From Sphingobium sp. V4 (GTDB lineage Bacteria; Pseudomonadota; Alphaproteobacteria; Sphingomonadales; Sphingomonadaceae): a stretch of 64,000 nt of DNA. Positions within the stretch are counted from its first letter, which is position 1. Each line of letters opens with the position of its first letter. Made by a program: the position numbers and the translations under genes. A model generated the notes under the pieces. That model did not search any database and was not told the DNA's origin. It was given only the letters and a program-made list of their open reading frames with translations. This document shows, piece after piece, positions 43,746 through 52,912 of this stretch. The stretch is from the NCBI RefSeq assembly GCF_029590555.1, contig NZ_CP081002.1, positions 62,001-126,000 on the forward strand, in the 5' to 3' direction.

Positions 43746-44642
43746 ATGATTGATCCTCGCGCCCTGCGGATGTTCCTGGCCGTGTGCCGCGCCAACTCCA
43801 TCAGCGGCGGCGCGCGGCTGCTCAATATCTCGCAACCCTCCGTCTCCAACGCGATCGCCCAACTGGAGCAATCGGTCGGCGCGACCCTGTTCGAACGGTC
43901 CCGCACCGGGATCAGCCTGACCGCCGAGGGCGAAATCCTCCTCCGCCGCGCCGAGACGATCGATTCCGTCCTGCGGGAGGCGGAGGAGGAAATGCAACTC
44001 GCGCGCAAGGGCGTGACCGGCCCGCTTCGCGTGGGCGGTACGCCCGGTGCTCTGGTCAGCCTGTTGCCCGAAGCGGTGCGGCGGCTGGAGGACCGGATGG
44101 GTCGCTTCACGCTTCATGCCGTCGAGCGGCCCGATCATGACCTTGCCGCGATGTTGCGCGCGGGCGAGATCGAACTCGCCTTCGTCACCACCGGGATCGA
44201 GGCACCGCCGGACGATCTGGAGGAAATGACCTTCTCGCGCGATCCTTTTGCGCTGATCGTCGGTCGCCGCAACGATCATCTACCGGCGGAGCTGTCGCTG
44301 CGCGACATGGGCGCGATGCGCTGGGTGCTGCCCGAAGCACGCGGCGCCTTCCGCCGCCAGATCGACGCCCTGTTCATGGCTGCCGACGTGCCCGTGCCGC
44401 AGGATGCGATACGCTGCGACTCCCTGCTCACGACCAAGGCGATCGTGCGGGGCAGCAACAGGGTGACGATCCTGCCGATGCAGGTCGCTGCGGCCGAACT
44501 GTCGATCGGCGTGCTGCGAGCCATCAGCATCCGGGAGTCCGCTTTCCCCCGCAGCGTCGGCATCCGGCGCATGGCGGGCGGGCGGCTCTCACGCCTGGGC
44601 GAAGCGCTGCTGGACGCTCTAATCCATAGTTCCAAACTATGA
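43746..44642 (+). CDS. LysR-family transcriptional regulator
   Basis: 298 residues. N-terminal winged HTH (about 1-60) with ARLLNISQPSVSNAIAQLEQ and GATLFERSRTGISLTAEG, then a substrate-sensing domain from about 90. GGAGAG precedes ATG 43746; the open frame further upstream is only a shadow of the amidohydrolase and YoaK genes. It sits between two same-strand groups and may control the ycaC-like group, the aromatic operon directly downstream, or both; T-N11-A dyads occur before each. Confidence 0.9.
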   Translation: MIDPRALRMFLAVCRANSISGGARLLNISQPSVSNAIAQLEQSVGATLFERSRTGISLTAEGEILLRRAETIDSVLREAEEEMQLARKGVTGPLRVGGTPGALVSLLPEAVRRLEDRMGRFTLHAVERPDHDLAAMLRAGEIELAFVTTGIEAPPDDLEEMTFSRDPFALIVGRRNDHLPAELSLRDMGAMRWVLPEARGAFRRQIDALFMAADVPVPQDAIRCDSLLTTKAIVRGSNRVTILPMQVAAAELSIGVLRAISIRESAFPRSVGIRRMAGGRLSRLGEALLDALIHSSKL

Positions 44643-44661
44643 TGTCCCTAAAAATCATTAT

Positions 44662-44678
44662 TTTTCTTTGCATGAAAA
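44662..44678. promoter_or_regulatory. LysR-type binding dyad before the aromatic/glycoside operon
   Basis: TTTTC-TTTGCAT-GAAAA: perfect 5-bp arms around seven bases with T-N11-A spacing, 45 bp before the GTG start at 44723 and 20 bp after the LysR gene. It is in a short AT-rich spacer that must hold the operon's promoter. Confidence 0.55.
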
Positions 44679-44722
44679 TCGGCGCATAAGCTGCTCGACA
44701 AGAGTTTTCGGGAGAGCACGCC

Positions 44723-45958
44723 GTGCGGCAACTGATCCGCAACATCGCCATCTTCGACGGAACGGGCGCTGCGCCGTTTCCTGGCGCGGTCATTGTAGAG
44801 GGCGATCGAATCGCCGCTGTCCTGCACGACGAAGCCGCCATTGCGGCGGTCGAAGCGGACAGCGTGATCGATGGCCTGGGCGCCACGCTGATGCCGGGCA
44901 TGGTCGATTCCCACACACATCTGACCTGGGGCAGCTCGGTCGAGAAAATCTATCACCAGTTCATCCTGCCGCCCGAGGAGCTGAAGGTCGCCGCGTGGCG
45001 CAATGCTCGTGTGCTGCTCGACCATGGCTTCACCAGCCTCTATTCGGCTGGGGCGCTCGGCGACCAGATTGAACCCGAACTGGCCCGCGCGATCGCAGCC
45101 GGCCAGACCCCTGGCCCGCGCCTCGTCCCCTCGACCCTCGAGCGCAGCCCTGAAGGCGAAGAGGGCGTCGAAACCGGTGACGTGTTCAACGGTCGTGGCC
45201 CCGAAGCCATGCGCGCCTTCGTCGCCTACTGCGCGGCGGAGGGGGTGCAGTCCCTGAAGCTCGTCATTTCGGGCGAGGATGCGCTGAAGCCCGGATCGTC
45301 GGGTGACATCCTCTACACGGACGAGGAAATGCTGGCGGCGGGCGAGGCGGCGAAGGAGGCGGGCCTGTGGATCGCCACCCATGCCTATTCGCCGCGCGCG
45401 ATCAATCTGGCGCTCGAGGCCGGCGCCCGCATCCTCTATCATTGCTCCTTCGCCGACGATGCCGCGATCGACGCGATGGTCGCGAAGAAGGACGAGATTT
45501 TCTACGCGCCTGGTCCCGGCGTCTCGGTCGCCGCGCTGGAGGCATCGCCCCCGCCGCATATCGACATGTCCTCGATGAAGGCGAGCGCGGCCGAGCGGCT
45601 GGAGCTGGAGAAGGTGCTGGTGCCCAAGCTCAAGGCGCGGGGCGTGCGGGTGCTGCCGGGCGGCGATTACGGTTTCCCCTTCAACCCCAATGGCCGCAAC
45701 GCCCGCGACCTGGAGCATTTCGTCAACCTTTACGGCTTTACTCCGGCCGAGGCGCTCAGCGCCGCGACCATGCTGGGCGGCCAGTTGATGGGGCTGGAAG
45801 TCGGGCAGGTGAAGCCGGGCTATCTCGCCGACCTGCTGCTGGTCGAGGGCGATCCGACACAGGACGTTCGCATCCTTCAGGATGCCAGCAATATCAAGAT
45901 GATCATGCTGGGTGGGAAGATGCACAAATCCCCCGCGCAGCAGCCCGTGACCGCCTGA
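44723..45958 (+). CDS. Amidohydrolase-family enzyme (imidazolonepropionase-like)
   Basis: 411 residues. GMVDSHTHLTWG gives metal His64/His66; SLKLVISGEDAL supplies the carboxylated-Lys position region, ATHAY and YHCSFAD the further metal His, and LPGGDYGFPFNPNG the late Asp. It lacks a signal peptide. The start is GTG with GGGAG upstream. First gene of the aromatic operon; it may hydrolyse a ring-cleavage product, lactone or amide. No specific substrate can be read from the sequence. Confidence 0.85.
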   Translation: MRQLIRNIAIFDGTGAAPFPGAVIVEGDRIAAVLHDEAAIAAVEADSVIDGLGATLMPGMVDSHTHLTWGSSVEKIYHQFILPPEELKVAAWRNARVLLDHGFTSLYSAGALGDQIEPELARAIAAGQTPGPRLVPSTLERSPEGEEGVETGDVFNGRGPEAMRAFVAYCAAEGVQSLKLVISGEDALKPGSSGDILYTDEEMLAAGEAAKEAGLWIATHAYSPRAINLALEAGARILYHCSFADDAAIDAMVAKKDEIFYAPGPGVSVAALEASPPPHIDMSSMKASAAERLELEKVLVPKLKARGVRVLPGGDYGFPFNPNGRNARDLEHFVNLYGFTPAEALSAATMLGGQLMGLEVGQVKPGYLADLLLVEGDPTQDVRILQDASNIKMIMLGGKMHKSPAQQPVTA

Positions 45959-45974
45959 CCGGAAAGACGCTTTC

Positions 45975-47474
45975 ATGTTCGACGTTGCGATCATCGGCTG
46001 CGGGCCGGTGGGTGCCTTTGCGGCCAATCTCCTTGGGAAATCCGGTGTCTCGGTCCTGGTGATCGAGCAGGAAGCGCGCCCCTACCCGCTGCCCCGCGCG
46101 GTGCATCTCGACCATGAGATGATGCGTCTGTTTCAGTCCGCGGGCGTGATCGACCGGGTCGCTCCCGACATGCGCGACACCGAAGGCCATCTCCATGTCG
46201 GCGCCGACCATGGCGCCATCCGCTACATGGGCACGGTCGGCCGGCCGCGTCCGTTCAGCTGGTCCAACGACTATTTCTTCTACCAGCCCGAACTGGAGGA
46301 TCATCTCCGCGACGCGCTCGCCGACCATCCCAATGTAACTGTCCAGTTCGGTGTCGCTTTCGAAACGCTGGAGCAAGACGGGGATGGCGTAACGCTGCGC
46401 CTGTCGAGCGGTCGCACCGAACAGGCCCGCTATGTCATCGCCTGCGACGGATCGCGCAGCGCGGTGCGCAAGGCGCTGGGCATCAGGCTCGACGATCTGG
46501 ATTTCGAGGAGCCCTGGCTGGTGGTGGATGCCGAAGTCGACGGTCCTGTCCGCTTCCCCGACCTCTGGGGCGTGCCGCAGGATGCGGACCTTCAGAAACT
46601 GTCGGTGATGATGTGCGATCCCAAGCGCCCGGCGACCATCGTACCGGGCCGCGGCAATCACCGTCGTTGGGAATTCATGCTCCTGCCTGGCGAAGACGAC
46701 CAGGCGATGATGGCGCCGCAAGCAGTCGCAGCCCTTGTCGAACCCTACCTCTCCGGGGTTCCGCACAAGGTGGTGCGCGCGGCGACCTATCGCTTCCATG
46801 GTCTGATCGCCGAGCGGTGGCGGCAGGGCGGCGTCTTCCTGGCCGGCGATGCCGCGCACCAGACGCCGCCCTTTTTCGGACAGGGCATGTGCCATGGCTT
46901 GCGCGATGTCGCCAACCTTGCCTGGAAACTGGAACTGGTATTGAAGGGTCGCGCTCCCGACGCGTTGCTCGACACCTATCAGCCCGAACGCGATCCCCAC
47001 GTCCGCGCGGTCATCTCCGCCGCCGTGGGCGCCGGGCGCTATATCTGCATGTTGGACCCCGAAGCGGCGGCCGAGCGTGACGCCCAGATGCGCGAAGCCG
47101 CCAAGGGTGCGCAGCATGGCACCGCCGCCGACCTCATCCCCGCCATCGCCACCGGCATCGTTGCTGCCGGCACGCCGGGCGCGGGCGAGCGCTTCATCCA
47201 GCCGCGCGTCGGCGATCGGCTGCTGGACGATGTGACCGGCGCCGGCTGGCGTCTCTTCGCCCGGACTGCGGTCGAGGGCGGGGACGTGACCGTCATCGAC
47301 ATCGCAGGATTGGACGACCAGGGCGCGATCGCCGCCTGGCTGGCCGATCGCGGCGCGGAGGCCGTGCTGGTTCGCCCGGACCATTATGTCTTTGGCACCG
47401 GCAAGCCTGCCGACCTCATCACGCGCCGCGACGCCCTGATCGCTGGCGCCGCGCATCAGGAGATTGCCGCATGA
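45975..47474 (+). CDS. FAD-dependent aromatic hydroxylase (MhpA/FdeE-like)
   Basis: 499 residues of the group A flavoprotein monooxygenases: N-terminal GCGPVG (8-13), ACDGSRSAVRKALG (Asp158-Gly159 DG motif) and FLAGDAAHQTPPFFGQGMCHG (GD at 291-292), with MhpA-type LDHEMMRLFQSAGV. Such enzymes use NAD(P)H and O2 to hydroxylate phenolic rings so that extradiol cleavage can follow; the flavonoid 8-hydroxylase FdeE belongs to the same group. It is 16 bp after the amidohydrolase gene and overlaps the next gene (ATGA, 47471-47474). Confidence 0.88.
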   Translation: MFDVAIIGCGPVGAFAANLLGKSGVSVLVIEQEARPYPLPRAVHLDHEMMRLFQSAGVIDRVAPDMRDTEGHLHVGADHGAIRYMGTVGRPRPFSWSNDYFFYQPELEDHLRDALADHPNVTVQFGVAFETLEQDGDGVTLRLSSGRTEQARYVIACDGSRSAVRKALGIRLDDLDFEEPWLVVDAEVDGPVRFPDLWGVPQDADLQKLSVMMCDPKRPATIVPGRGNHRRWEFMLLPGEDDQAMMAPQAVAALVEPYLSGVPHKVVRAATYRFHGLIAERWRQGGVFLAGDAAHQTPPFFGQGMCHGLRDVANLAWKLELVLKGRAPDALLDTYQPERDPHVRAVISAAVGAGRYICMLDPEAAAERDAQMREAAKGAQHGTAADLIPAIATGIVAAGTPGAGERFIQPRVGDRLLDDVTGAGWRLFARTAVEGGDVTVIDIAGLDDQGAIAAWLADRGAEAVLVRPDHYVFGTGKPADLITRRDALIAGAAHQEIAA

Positions 47475-47902
47475 GCCTCACCCTCGCCCAGGCGCGGATC
47501 ATCATCGACACGGCGCTGGAAAAGGCGCGCGCCGATGGCGCGCAGCCGCTCGCCGTGGTCGTGCTGGACGCGGGCGCGCACCCCGTCGCTTGTGTGCGCG
47601 AGGACGGCGCCAGCCTGTTCCGTTTCGACATCGCTAAGGCCAAAGCCTCGGGTGCGCTGGGGATGGGGGCGGACACGCGGGTCATTGCCGCGCGCGCCGC
47701 CTCCAATCCTGCCTTCTTCCAGAGCGTGGTGGCCGTCACCGGCGGCCAGCTCGCTCTGTCGCCCGGCGGCGTCCTGATCCGCGAGATGGAAGGCGCGGTG
47801 ATCGGCGCCGTCGGGATCAGCGGCGATACGGGCGATTGCGACGAGGCTTGCGCCATTGCGGGCATATTGGCCGCCGGCCTTACCCATGGAGATGTGAAAT
47901 GA
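47471..47902 (+). CDS. HbpS/GlcG-family (DUF336) small protein
   Basis: 143 residues matching the HbpS-like/GlcG fold: ARIIIDTALEKARADGAQPLAVVVLDAGAHPVACVREDGA at the start and EGAVIGAVGISGDTGDCDEACA at the end. Proteins of this family bind haem or cofactors, or assist in catabolic operons as small isomerase-like or accessory proteins; its role here is unclear. It overlaps its neighbours by 4 bp on both sides. Confidence 0.83.
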   Translation: MSLTLAQARIIIDTALEKARADGAQPLAVVVLDAGAHPVACVREDGASLFRFDIAKAKASGALGMGADTRVIAARAASNPAFFQSVVAVTGGQLALSPGGVLIREMEGAVIGAVGISGDTGDCDEACAIAGILAAGLTHGDVK

Positions 47903-48789
47903 AGTTGCGCAGCATCGAACTGGCGCTGCCGGGCGCGGAGCAGGCCGCTGCCTTCCTGACCGAGATCTGGGGCATGGCCCCGGCCGATGTGGTGGGCAAT
48001 ATCCATTATCTGCGCGGATCGGGCAGCTATCCCTATCTGGTGGCGCTGGAAGAGTCTGTGGATTGCTATGTCCGCTCCACCACCTTCGTCTGCACCGCCG
48101 AACGGCTGGCGCAGTTGAAGCAGAGCGTCGCCGCCGCCGGCCTGACCGCCGCGCCGGTGACGTCCGACGATCTGGGCGGCGGCCATGGCATCATCGTCGA
48201 GCTGGCGGAGGGCGAATTGCTGCGCTTCCTGGTCGATGCTGCGGAAGTCGCGCCGATCGAGGGCGCCGATCTGCCGGTCAAGCTGACCCATGTGGTGTTC
48301 AACAGCGCCGACGCCGAAGCGACCGGCCATCTGGTCGAGGACGCGCTGGGCTTTCGCGTGTCGGACCGGACCAAGGGCATGGTATTCGTGCGCTGCAACG
48401 ATTCCCACCACAGCACCGCCTTCGCCCGCGCGGGCTTCGCGTCGCTGAACCATATCGCCTTCGAGATGGAGGATCTGGACGCGGTGATGCGCGGTATTGG
48501 CCGGTTGCGCGATCAGGACATGGCGCCGGCCTGGGGGCCGGGCCGCCATGGTCCGGGTGCCAACGTCTTCGCCTATTTCATCGCTCCCTTCGGCCCGGTG
48601 ATCGAATTTTCGACCGCCGTGAACAAGGTGCCCGACGATTATCAGCCCGGCGCACCGGAGGACTGGACCTGGCCGGCCAAGCGGATCGACCAGTGGGGCA
48701 TGTCCGACAAGGATTTTAACGGTCTGCGCGCCGCCGAGGAGAAATTCCGCCATCGCCGCGATTGGGAGGCCGCCCCGCTTGACGCTTGA
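47899..48789 (+). CDS. Type I extradiol ring-cleavage dioxygenase (VOC family)
   Basis: 296 residues, two VOC modules. The active C-terminal module shows the Fe(II) triad His131 (LTHVVF), His185 (LNHIAFEM) and Glu236 (VIEFST), with GRHGPGANVFAYFIAPFG just before. It should open a catechol- or pyrogallol-like ring made by the adjacent FAD hydroxylase. ATG 47899 overlaps the previous stop; the open frame upstream only shadows that gene. Confidence 0.88.
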   Translation: MKLRSIELALPGAEQAAAFLTEIWGMAPADVVGNIHYLRGSGSYPYLVALEESVDCYVRSTTFVCTAERLAQLKQSVAAAGLTAAPVTSDDLGGGHGIIVELAEGELLRFLVDAAEVAPIEGADLPVKLTHVVFNSADAEATGHLVEDALGFRVSDRTKGMVFVRCNDSHHSTAFARAGFASLNHIAFEMEDLDAVMRGIGRLRDQDMAPAWGPGRHGPGANVFAYFIAPFGPVIEFSTAVNKVPDDYQPGAPEDWTWPAKRIDQWGMSDKDFNGLRAAEEKFRHRRDWEAAPLDA

Positions 48790-48877
48790 CCGCCGGGCCG
48801 CGCTCGCCGCGCTTGGCGGCGCGCTGCTCGGAACAACCGGAATAAAGGCCGCCCCGCGCGGCAGAGGAGACAGAGAC

Positions 48878-49711
48878 GTGACCCGATTTGTAAGCTTCCG
48901 CCGCCCCGACGGCACCCCGAGCTTCGGCCGCCAGAATGGCGAGACGATCGTGGAACTGGCAACCGACGCGACGCCCAGCCTGAAGGCGGCGCTGACCGAC
49001 GGCAGCCTTGCCGGCCTGACTGACGGCGCGTCCTTCGCCGCCGCCGATGTCGTGCTGCTGCCGGTCATTCCCGATCCCGCCAAGATCCTGTGCGTGGGCC
49101 TCAACTATGCCGAGCATGTCAAGGAAACCGGCCGTGAGCAGAAGGCGCATCCGGCGATCTTCGTGCGCTATGCCGACAGCCTGATCGCGGATGGCCAGCC
49201 CATGGTGAAGCCCGCCGTCACCACCCGCTTCGACTATGAGGGCGAACTGGCGGTCATCATCGGCAAGCCTTGTCACAAGGTCGCAGCCGCTGACGCCATG
49301 GCCTATGTCGCCGGCTATGCCTGCTTTAACGACGGGTCGGCGCGCGATTGGCAGCGCCACAATATCCAGTTCACGCCGGGCAAGACCTTCCCTGGCACCG
49401 GCGGCTTCGGCCCCGGGCTGGTGACGCCCGACGCGATCGAGGATTTGGGCGCGCTGCGCGTCCAGACCCGCCTCAATGGCGAACTGGTGCAGGACCAGCC
49501 GGTCAGCGACATGATCTGGGACATTCCCACGGTCATCGAATATATCAGCGCCTTCACGCCGCTCGCCCCTGGTGATGTCATCGCCACGGGCACCCCTGGC
49601 GGCGTCGGCGACAAGCGTACCCCGCCGCTCTACATGAACGCGGGCGACAAGGTCGAAGTCACCATCGGCACCATCGGCACGCTGACCAACCGCATCATCG
49701 ACGAACAGTAA
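48878..49711 (+). CDS. Fumarylacetoacetate hydrolase-family protein
   Basis: 277 residues from GTG 48878, which has GAGGAG eight bases upstream. PDPAKILCVGLNYAEHVKE, TTRFDYEGELAVIIGK (metal Glu), CFNDGSARDWQ and GDVIATGTPGGVGDKRTPP are FAH-fold signatures. The family hydrolyses or hydrates C-C bonds of ring-cleavage products, consistent with the VOC dioxygenase next to it. The frame remains open back to a TTG at 48779 inside the dioxygenase end, where it encodes a Tat-like DRRAALAALGGALLG; if used, this would export the enzyme, but the AGA codons before 48878 favour the GTG. Confidence 0.87.
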   Translation: MTRFVSFRRPDGTPSFGRQNGETIVELATDATPSLKAALTDGSLAGLTDGASFAAADVVLLPVIPDPAKILCVGLNYAEHVKETGREQKAHPAIFVRYADSLIADGQPMVKPAVTTRFDYEGELAVIIGKPCHKVAAADAMAYVAGYACFNDGSARDWQRHNIQFTPGKTFPGTGGFGPGLVTPDAIEDLGALRVQTRLNGELVQDQPVSDMIWDIPTVIEYISAFTPLAPGDVIATGTPGGVGDKRTPPLYMNAGDKVEVTIGTIGTLTNRIIDEQ

Positions 49712-49749
49712 GTCCAAGCGACCCAATCATAAGAAGGGGAGGAGTAACC

Positions 49750-51963
49750 ATGCGTAAGTTCCACAAGTCCATCCTGGCCATGGCGGGCGTCAGCACGCTC
49801 GCCATCACCGCGCCCGCCTTCGCGCAGGACGCCGCCGCGCCGCAGGAAGCGGCCGAGGAAGCATCGTCGGACATAATTGTTACCGCTCAACGGCGTCAGG
49901 AAAAGGTGACGGAGGTTCCCATCTCCATCACCGTCGCCAGCCAGAAGCAGTTGGAGCGTCAGCAGGTCAACAATCTGAACGACCTGAACCGGGTCGCCCC
50001 GGCGCTCGAAATCCAGTCGGCTCCGGCCCAGAACACGGGCGGCGGCGGCTCGATCCGCGGCATCGGCACGCAGAGCTTCTCGCCCGGCGCTGTCGCTTCA
50101 GTCGGCGTCGTCGTCGATCAGGTCAGCCAGGGCAATGCCAATATCTCTGACCTGTTCGACGTGTCGCGGATCGAAGTGCTGAAGGGGCCGCAAGGAACGC
50201 TGTTCGGCCTCACCACGTCGGCCGGCGTGATCAACATCACCACCAATGCCCCTGATCCGACCCAGTTCAGCGGTCGCGTCCGCACCGAATTGTCGGATGC
50301 AGGGACGGCCGGCTCCCAATATGGCCAGCAGGTTGTCCAGGGCGTTATCAACGTGCCGATCAGCGCGACCAGCGCGTTGCGCGTCTCGGGCATGAGCAAC
50401 ACCCGTCAGGGTGTCAATCGCAACGCGGTCACTGGCGACTGGAACGACGTCAATCGCTATGCGCTGCGCGGCCGCTTCCTCTGGAACGCGACCGAAGACC
50501 TGACCGTCAACCTGATCGGCGACTGGTCGAAGGGCACGACTGAAAATAGCGGCGATTTCTTCACCTTCATCTCCAACACGGCGGCAAACACCGCCTTGCT
50601 CAACAGCTGCGGCATCACGCCCGGTGAAGGGAACCAGACCTATTGCCTCGCCAACGGCTATCGTGGCAGCACCAAAGCCTGGGGCGGGTCGGCCCAGGTC
50701 GATTATGATGCGGGTCCGCTCACCCTCACATCCATCACCGCCTACCGCAAGACGGATGTGAATTCGGGCGGCGGCAACATCTATCGCGCCGACGCTCTTG
50801 CCTCCCGTTTGACGAGCGGGCCGACCGGCACCGACCTGCGCCTGTTCACCCAGGAATTCCGGGCGTCGTCTAACAATAACGACCTGCTCGAATACACCAT
50901 CGGCGCTTTCTATTCCAATCAGAAGACGGTGCAGCAGCCCGAGCGCTTCACCATTCGCGTGACGCTGCCCAACGGTGTCACCATCACCCCGGTCAACACG
51001 CCGGGCGCACTGAACGAGATCAAGGACGAGTCCTTGTCGGTCTTTGGCCAGGGCACGCTGCACGCCAGCGACAGCCTGCGGTTGATCCTGGGCGCGCGCT
51101 ACACCGGCGGCCGCCTCTCGCTCGACCGGACCGATGCGGGCACGGGCGCGACCAGCTTTGAAGTGTTGAATGTCGACAAGGTTTCCTGGAAGACCGGCGT
51201 GCAATATGACATCGCTCGCGACATCATGGCCTATGCCACTGCCGCGCGCGGCTTCAAGGGCGGGCAGATCGCGGTACCGACTGCACCATTGCTGCCCTAT
51301 GTCGTGCAGCCGGAAATTCCGATGTCCTATGAAGCCGGCCTCAAGGCTACGCTGTTCGGCGGCGCGGTGCTGGATGTCAGCCTGTTCTATAGCAAGATCA
51401 AGAACTTCCAGGCTCAGGAATGTAACGTTAACCCGACGACGGCTCAGCTTGTCTGCGCCCAGACCAACATCGACGGGGTCAAGACGCGCGGTGCGGAAGT
51501 CAATCTGTTCGGCCAGATTTCCGACCGGCTGTCGATGAACACTGGTTTCATCTACACCAAGGCGACCTATCCGGGTGGCTTTATCGGCAATGACGGCACC
51601 GACATCGGCGGCAGCCAGCTGGCTTACTCTCCGCGCTACAAATTCACCCTGTCGGGCGAATATGAGCAGCCGCTGACCGGCGCCATCAATGGCTTCCTTG
51701 CGGTCGACACCATCTGGAAATCGCGGATCCGCTACCAGAACACGTCGCGCAGCGAGGAAACCTTCCGTCCCCACTGGACGGTGGGTGGCCGCTTGGGCGT
51801 CCGCAGCGAGGATGAACGCTATTCGGCGGGCCTGTTCGTGCGCAACCTGTTCAATGTCCATGAACCGTCGATTTTGCAGAGCAATTTCGGATCGGGTGTC
51901 GGCGCCATTTATGGCCCGCAGTCCTTCCGCCAGGTCGGCCTGCAACTCGACGCGAAATTCTGA
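49750..51963 (+). CDS. TonB-dependent receptor (candidate phenolic-glycoside importer)
   Basis: 737 residues. Signal peptide MRKFHKSILAMAGVSTLAIT to AFAQ, TonB box DIIVTA at 41-46, plug with LKGPQGTLFGLTTSAGVINI, barrel ending LQLDAKF. It belongs to the sphingomonad receptors for organic ligands. It is 38 bp after the FAH gene with GGGGAGGAG before ATG, and is followed by a long hairpin and then hydrolase and glycosidase genes. The position suggests uptake of the aromatic glycoside that the cluster degrades. Confidence 0.9.
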   Translation: MRKFHKSILAMAGVSTLAITAPAFAQDAAAPQEAAEEASSDIIVTAQRRQEKVTEVPISITVASQKQLERQQVNNLNDLNRVAPALEIQSAPAQNTGGGGSIRGIGTQSFSPGAVASVGVVVDQVSQGNANISDLFDVSRIEVLKGPQGTLFGLTTSAGVINITTNAPDPTQFSGRVRTELSDAGTAGSQYGQQVVQGVINVPISATSALRVSGMSNTRQGVNRNAVTGDWNDVNRYALRGRFLWNATEDLTVNLIGDWSKGTTENSGDFFTFISNTAANTALLNSCGITPGEGNQTYCLANGYRGSTKAWGGSAQVDYDAGPLTLTSITAYRKTDVNSGGGNIYRADALASRLTSGPTGTDLRLFTQEFRASSNNNDLLEYTIGAFYSNQKTVQQPERFTIRVTLPNGVTITPVNTPGALNEIKDESLSVFGQGTLHASDSLRLILGARYTGGRLSLDRTDAGTGATSFEVLNVDKVSWKTGVQYDIARDIMAYATAARGFKGGQIAVPTAPLLPYVVQPEIPMSYEAGLKATLFGGAVLDVSLFYSKIKNFQAQECNVNPTTAQLVCAQTNIDGVKTRGAEVNLFGQISDRLSMNTGFIYTKATYPGGFIGNDGTDIGGSQLAYSPRYKFTLSGEYEQPLTGAINGFLAVDTIWKSRIRYQNTSRSEETFRPHWTVGGRLGVRSEDERYSAGLFVRNLFNVHEPSILQSNFGSGVGAIYGPQSFRQVGLQLDAKF

Positions 51964-51972
51964 TCGCAATGC

Positions 51973-52004
51973 GGGCAGCATGACGGCCGGCCGTCATGCT
52001 GCCC
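51973..52004 (+). terminator. 32-bp perfect palindrome: terminator-like hairpin after the TBDR gene
   Basis: Arms GGGCAGCATGACGGCC (51973-51988) and its exact complement (51989-52004), then CTTTCG. The hairpin lies 9 bases after the TBDR stop and 34 before the next gene start. Only a short T-run follows, and there is little room for a new promoter, so it is probably a partial terminator or 3' protector. Confidence 0.7.
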
Positions 52005-52038
52005 TTTCGCTGTCGACCTAGGCGATTAGGATGCGGAT

Positions 52039-52887
52039 ATGAATCCAGTCAGACAAGCCATCGCCGCGATGGGCACCGACCTTGGCCCGGACGTCCTGGC
52101 GCAATGTGGGGCGCTGTTCGATGCCGAGCAATCCGCGCTGGTCGAACAGATGCCGGCATCGGTCGCCGACATCGCATACGGGCCGCATGAGCGCCATCGG
52201 CTCGACCTCTACCGGCCGCAGGGCGATGGACACGCGCCCATCCTCGTCTTCGTTCATGGCGGGGGGTTCCTGAAGGGCGACAAGGGCGGCGGCGACGCGT
52301 GGCCCAACGCCAATGTCGGCCGCATGGCGGCGCAGGCCGGATTTCTTGGCGTCGTCATCAATTACCGGCTGGCGCCGGATCATGTCTGGCCCACCGGTGC
52401 CGAGGATGTCGCGGCCGTGGTCGCCTGGCTCAAGGGCCAGGCCGCGCAGCATGGCGGTGACGCTGATCGGATCGTGCTGATGGGCACGTCGGCGGGCGCG
52501 GTGCATGTCGCGGGCTATCTCAAGCTGGCCGGGGCGGACGATATTCGCGCCGCGATCCTGCTGTCCGGCCTCTATGGCTATACCCCGCTCGATCAGCGCG
52601 ACACGCTCTATTATGGCGAAGCGGCGCTCTATCCCGACCGGATGCCGCTGGAGGCGGTCGCGGCCACCACGCTGCCGCTGTTCCTCGCCTGCGCCGAGTT
52701 CGACCCGCCGCGTTTCCAGGCCGAGTTCCTGGGTCTGATGCAGGACCGGCTTGCCCGTCACGGCGCGATGCCGCGGGCGCTGATCCTCAGCGGCCATAAT
52801 CACTACACTATGCCCATGCACCTTGGCACGGCCGACCGGCGGCTCGCCGACGAAATCTGTGCCTTCGTGCGCGACATCACCGCCTGA
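52039..52887 (+). CDS. Alpha/beta hydrolase, HSL/BD-FAE-type carboxylesterase
   Basis: 282 residues. Oxyanion motif HGGGF (73-77) and nucleophile elbow GTSAG (Ser151), with acid and His toward the end (SGHNHYTMPMHLG). No signal peptide. It could remove acyl or hydroxycinnamoyl esters from the phenolic glycoside or hydrolyse a lactone. It is the first gene after the TBDR hairpin. Confidence 0.85.
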   Translation: MNPVRQAIAAMGTDLGPDVLAQCGALFDAEQSALVEQMPASVADIAYGPHERHRLDLYRPQGDGHAPILVFVHGGGFLKGDKGGGDAWPNANVGRMAAQAGFLGVVINYRLAPDHVWPTGAEDVAAVVAWLKGQAAQHGGDADRIVLMGTSAGAVHVAGYLKLAGADDIRAAILLSGLYGYTPLDQRDTLYYGEAALYPDRMPLEAVAATTLPLFLACAEFDPPRFQAEFLGLMQDRLARHGAMPRALILSGHNHYTMPMHLGTADRRLADEICAFVRDITA

Positions 52888-52912
52888 CAATCATAATCGG
52901 AGAAACGAAACC

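Noticed and set aside
50098..51981. Long open frame (over 600 codons) on the minus strand opposite the TBDR gene
   Set aside because: It is a GC-rich antisense shadow; the plus-strand protein has a signal peptide, TonB box and terminal Phe, and the antisense product shows no domain.
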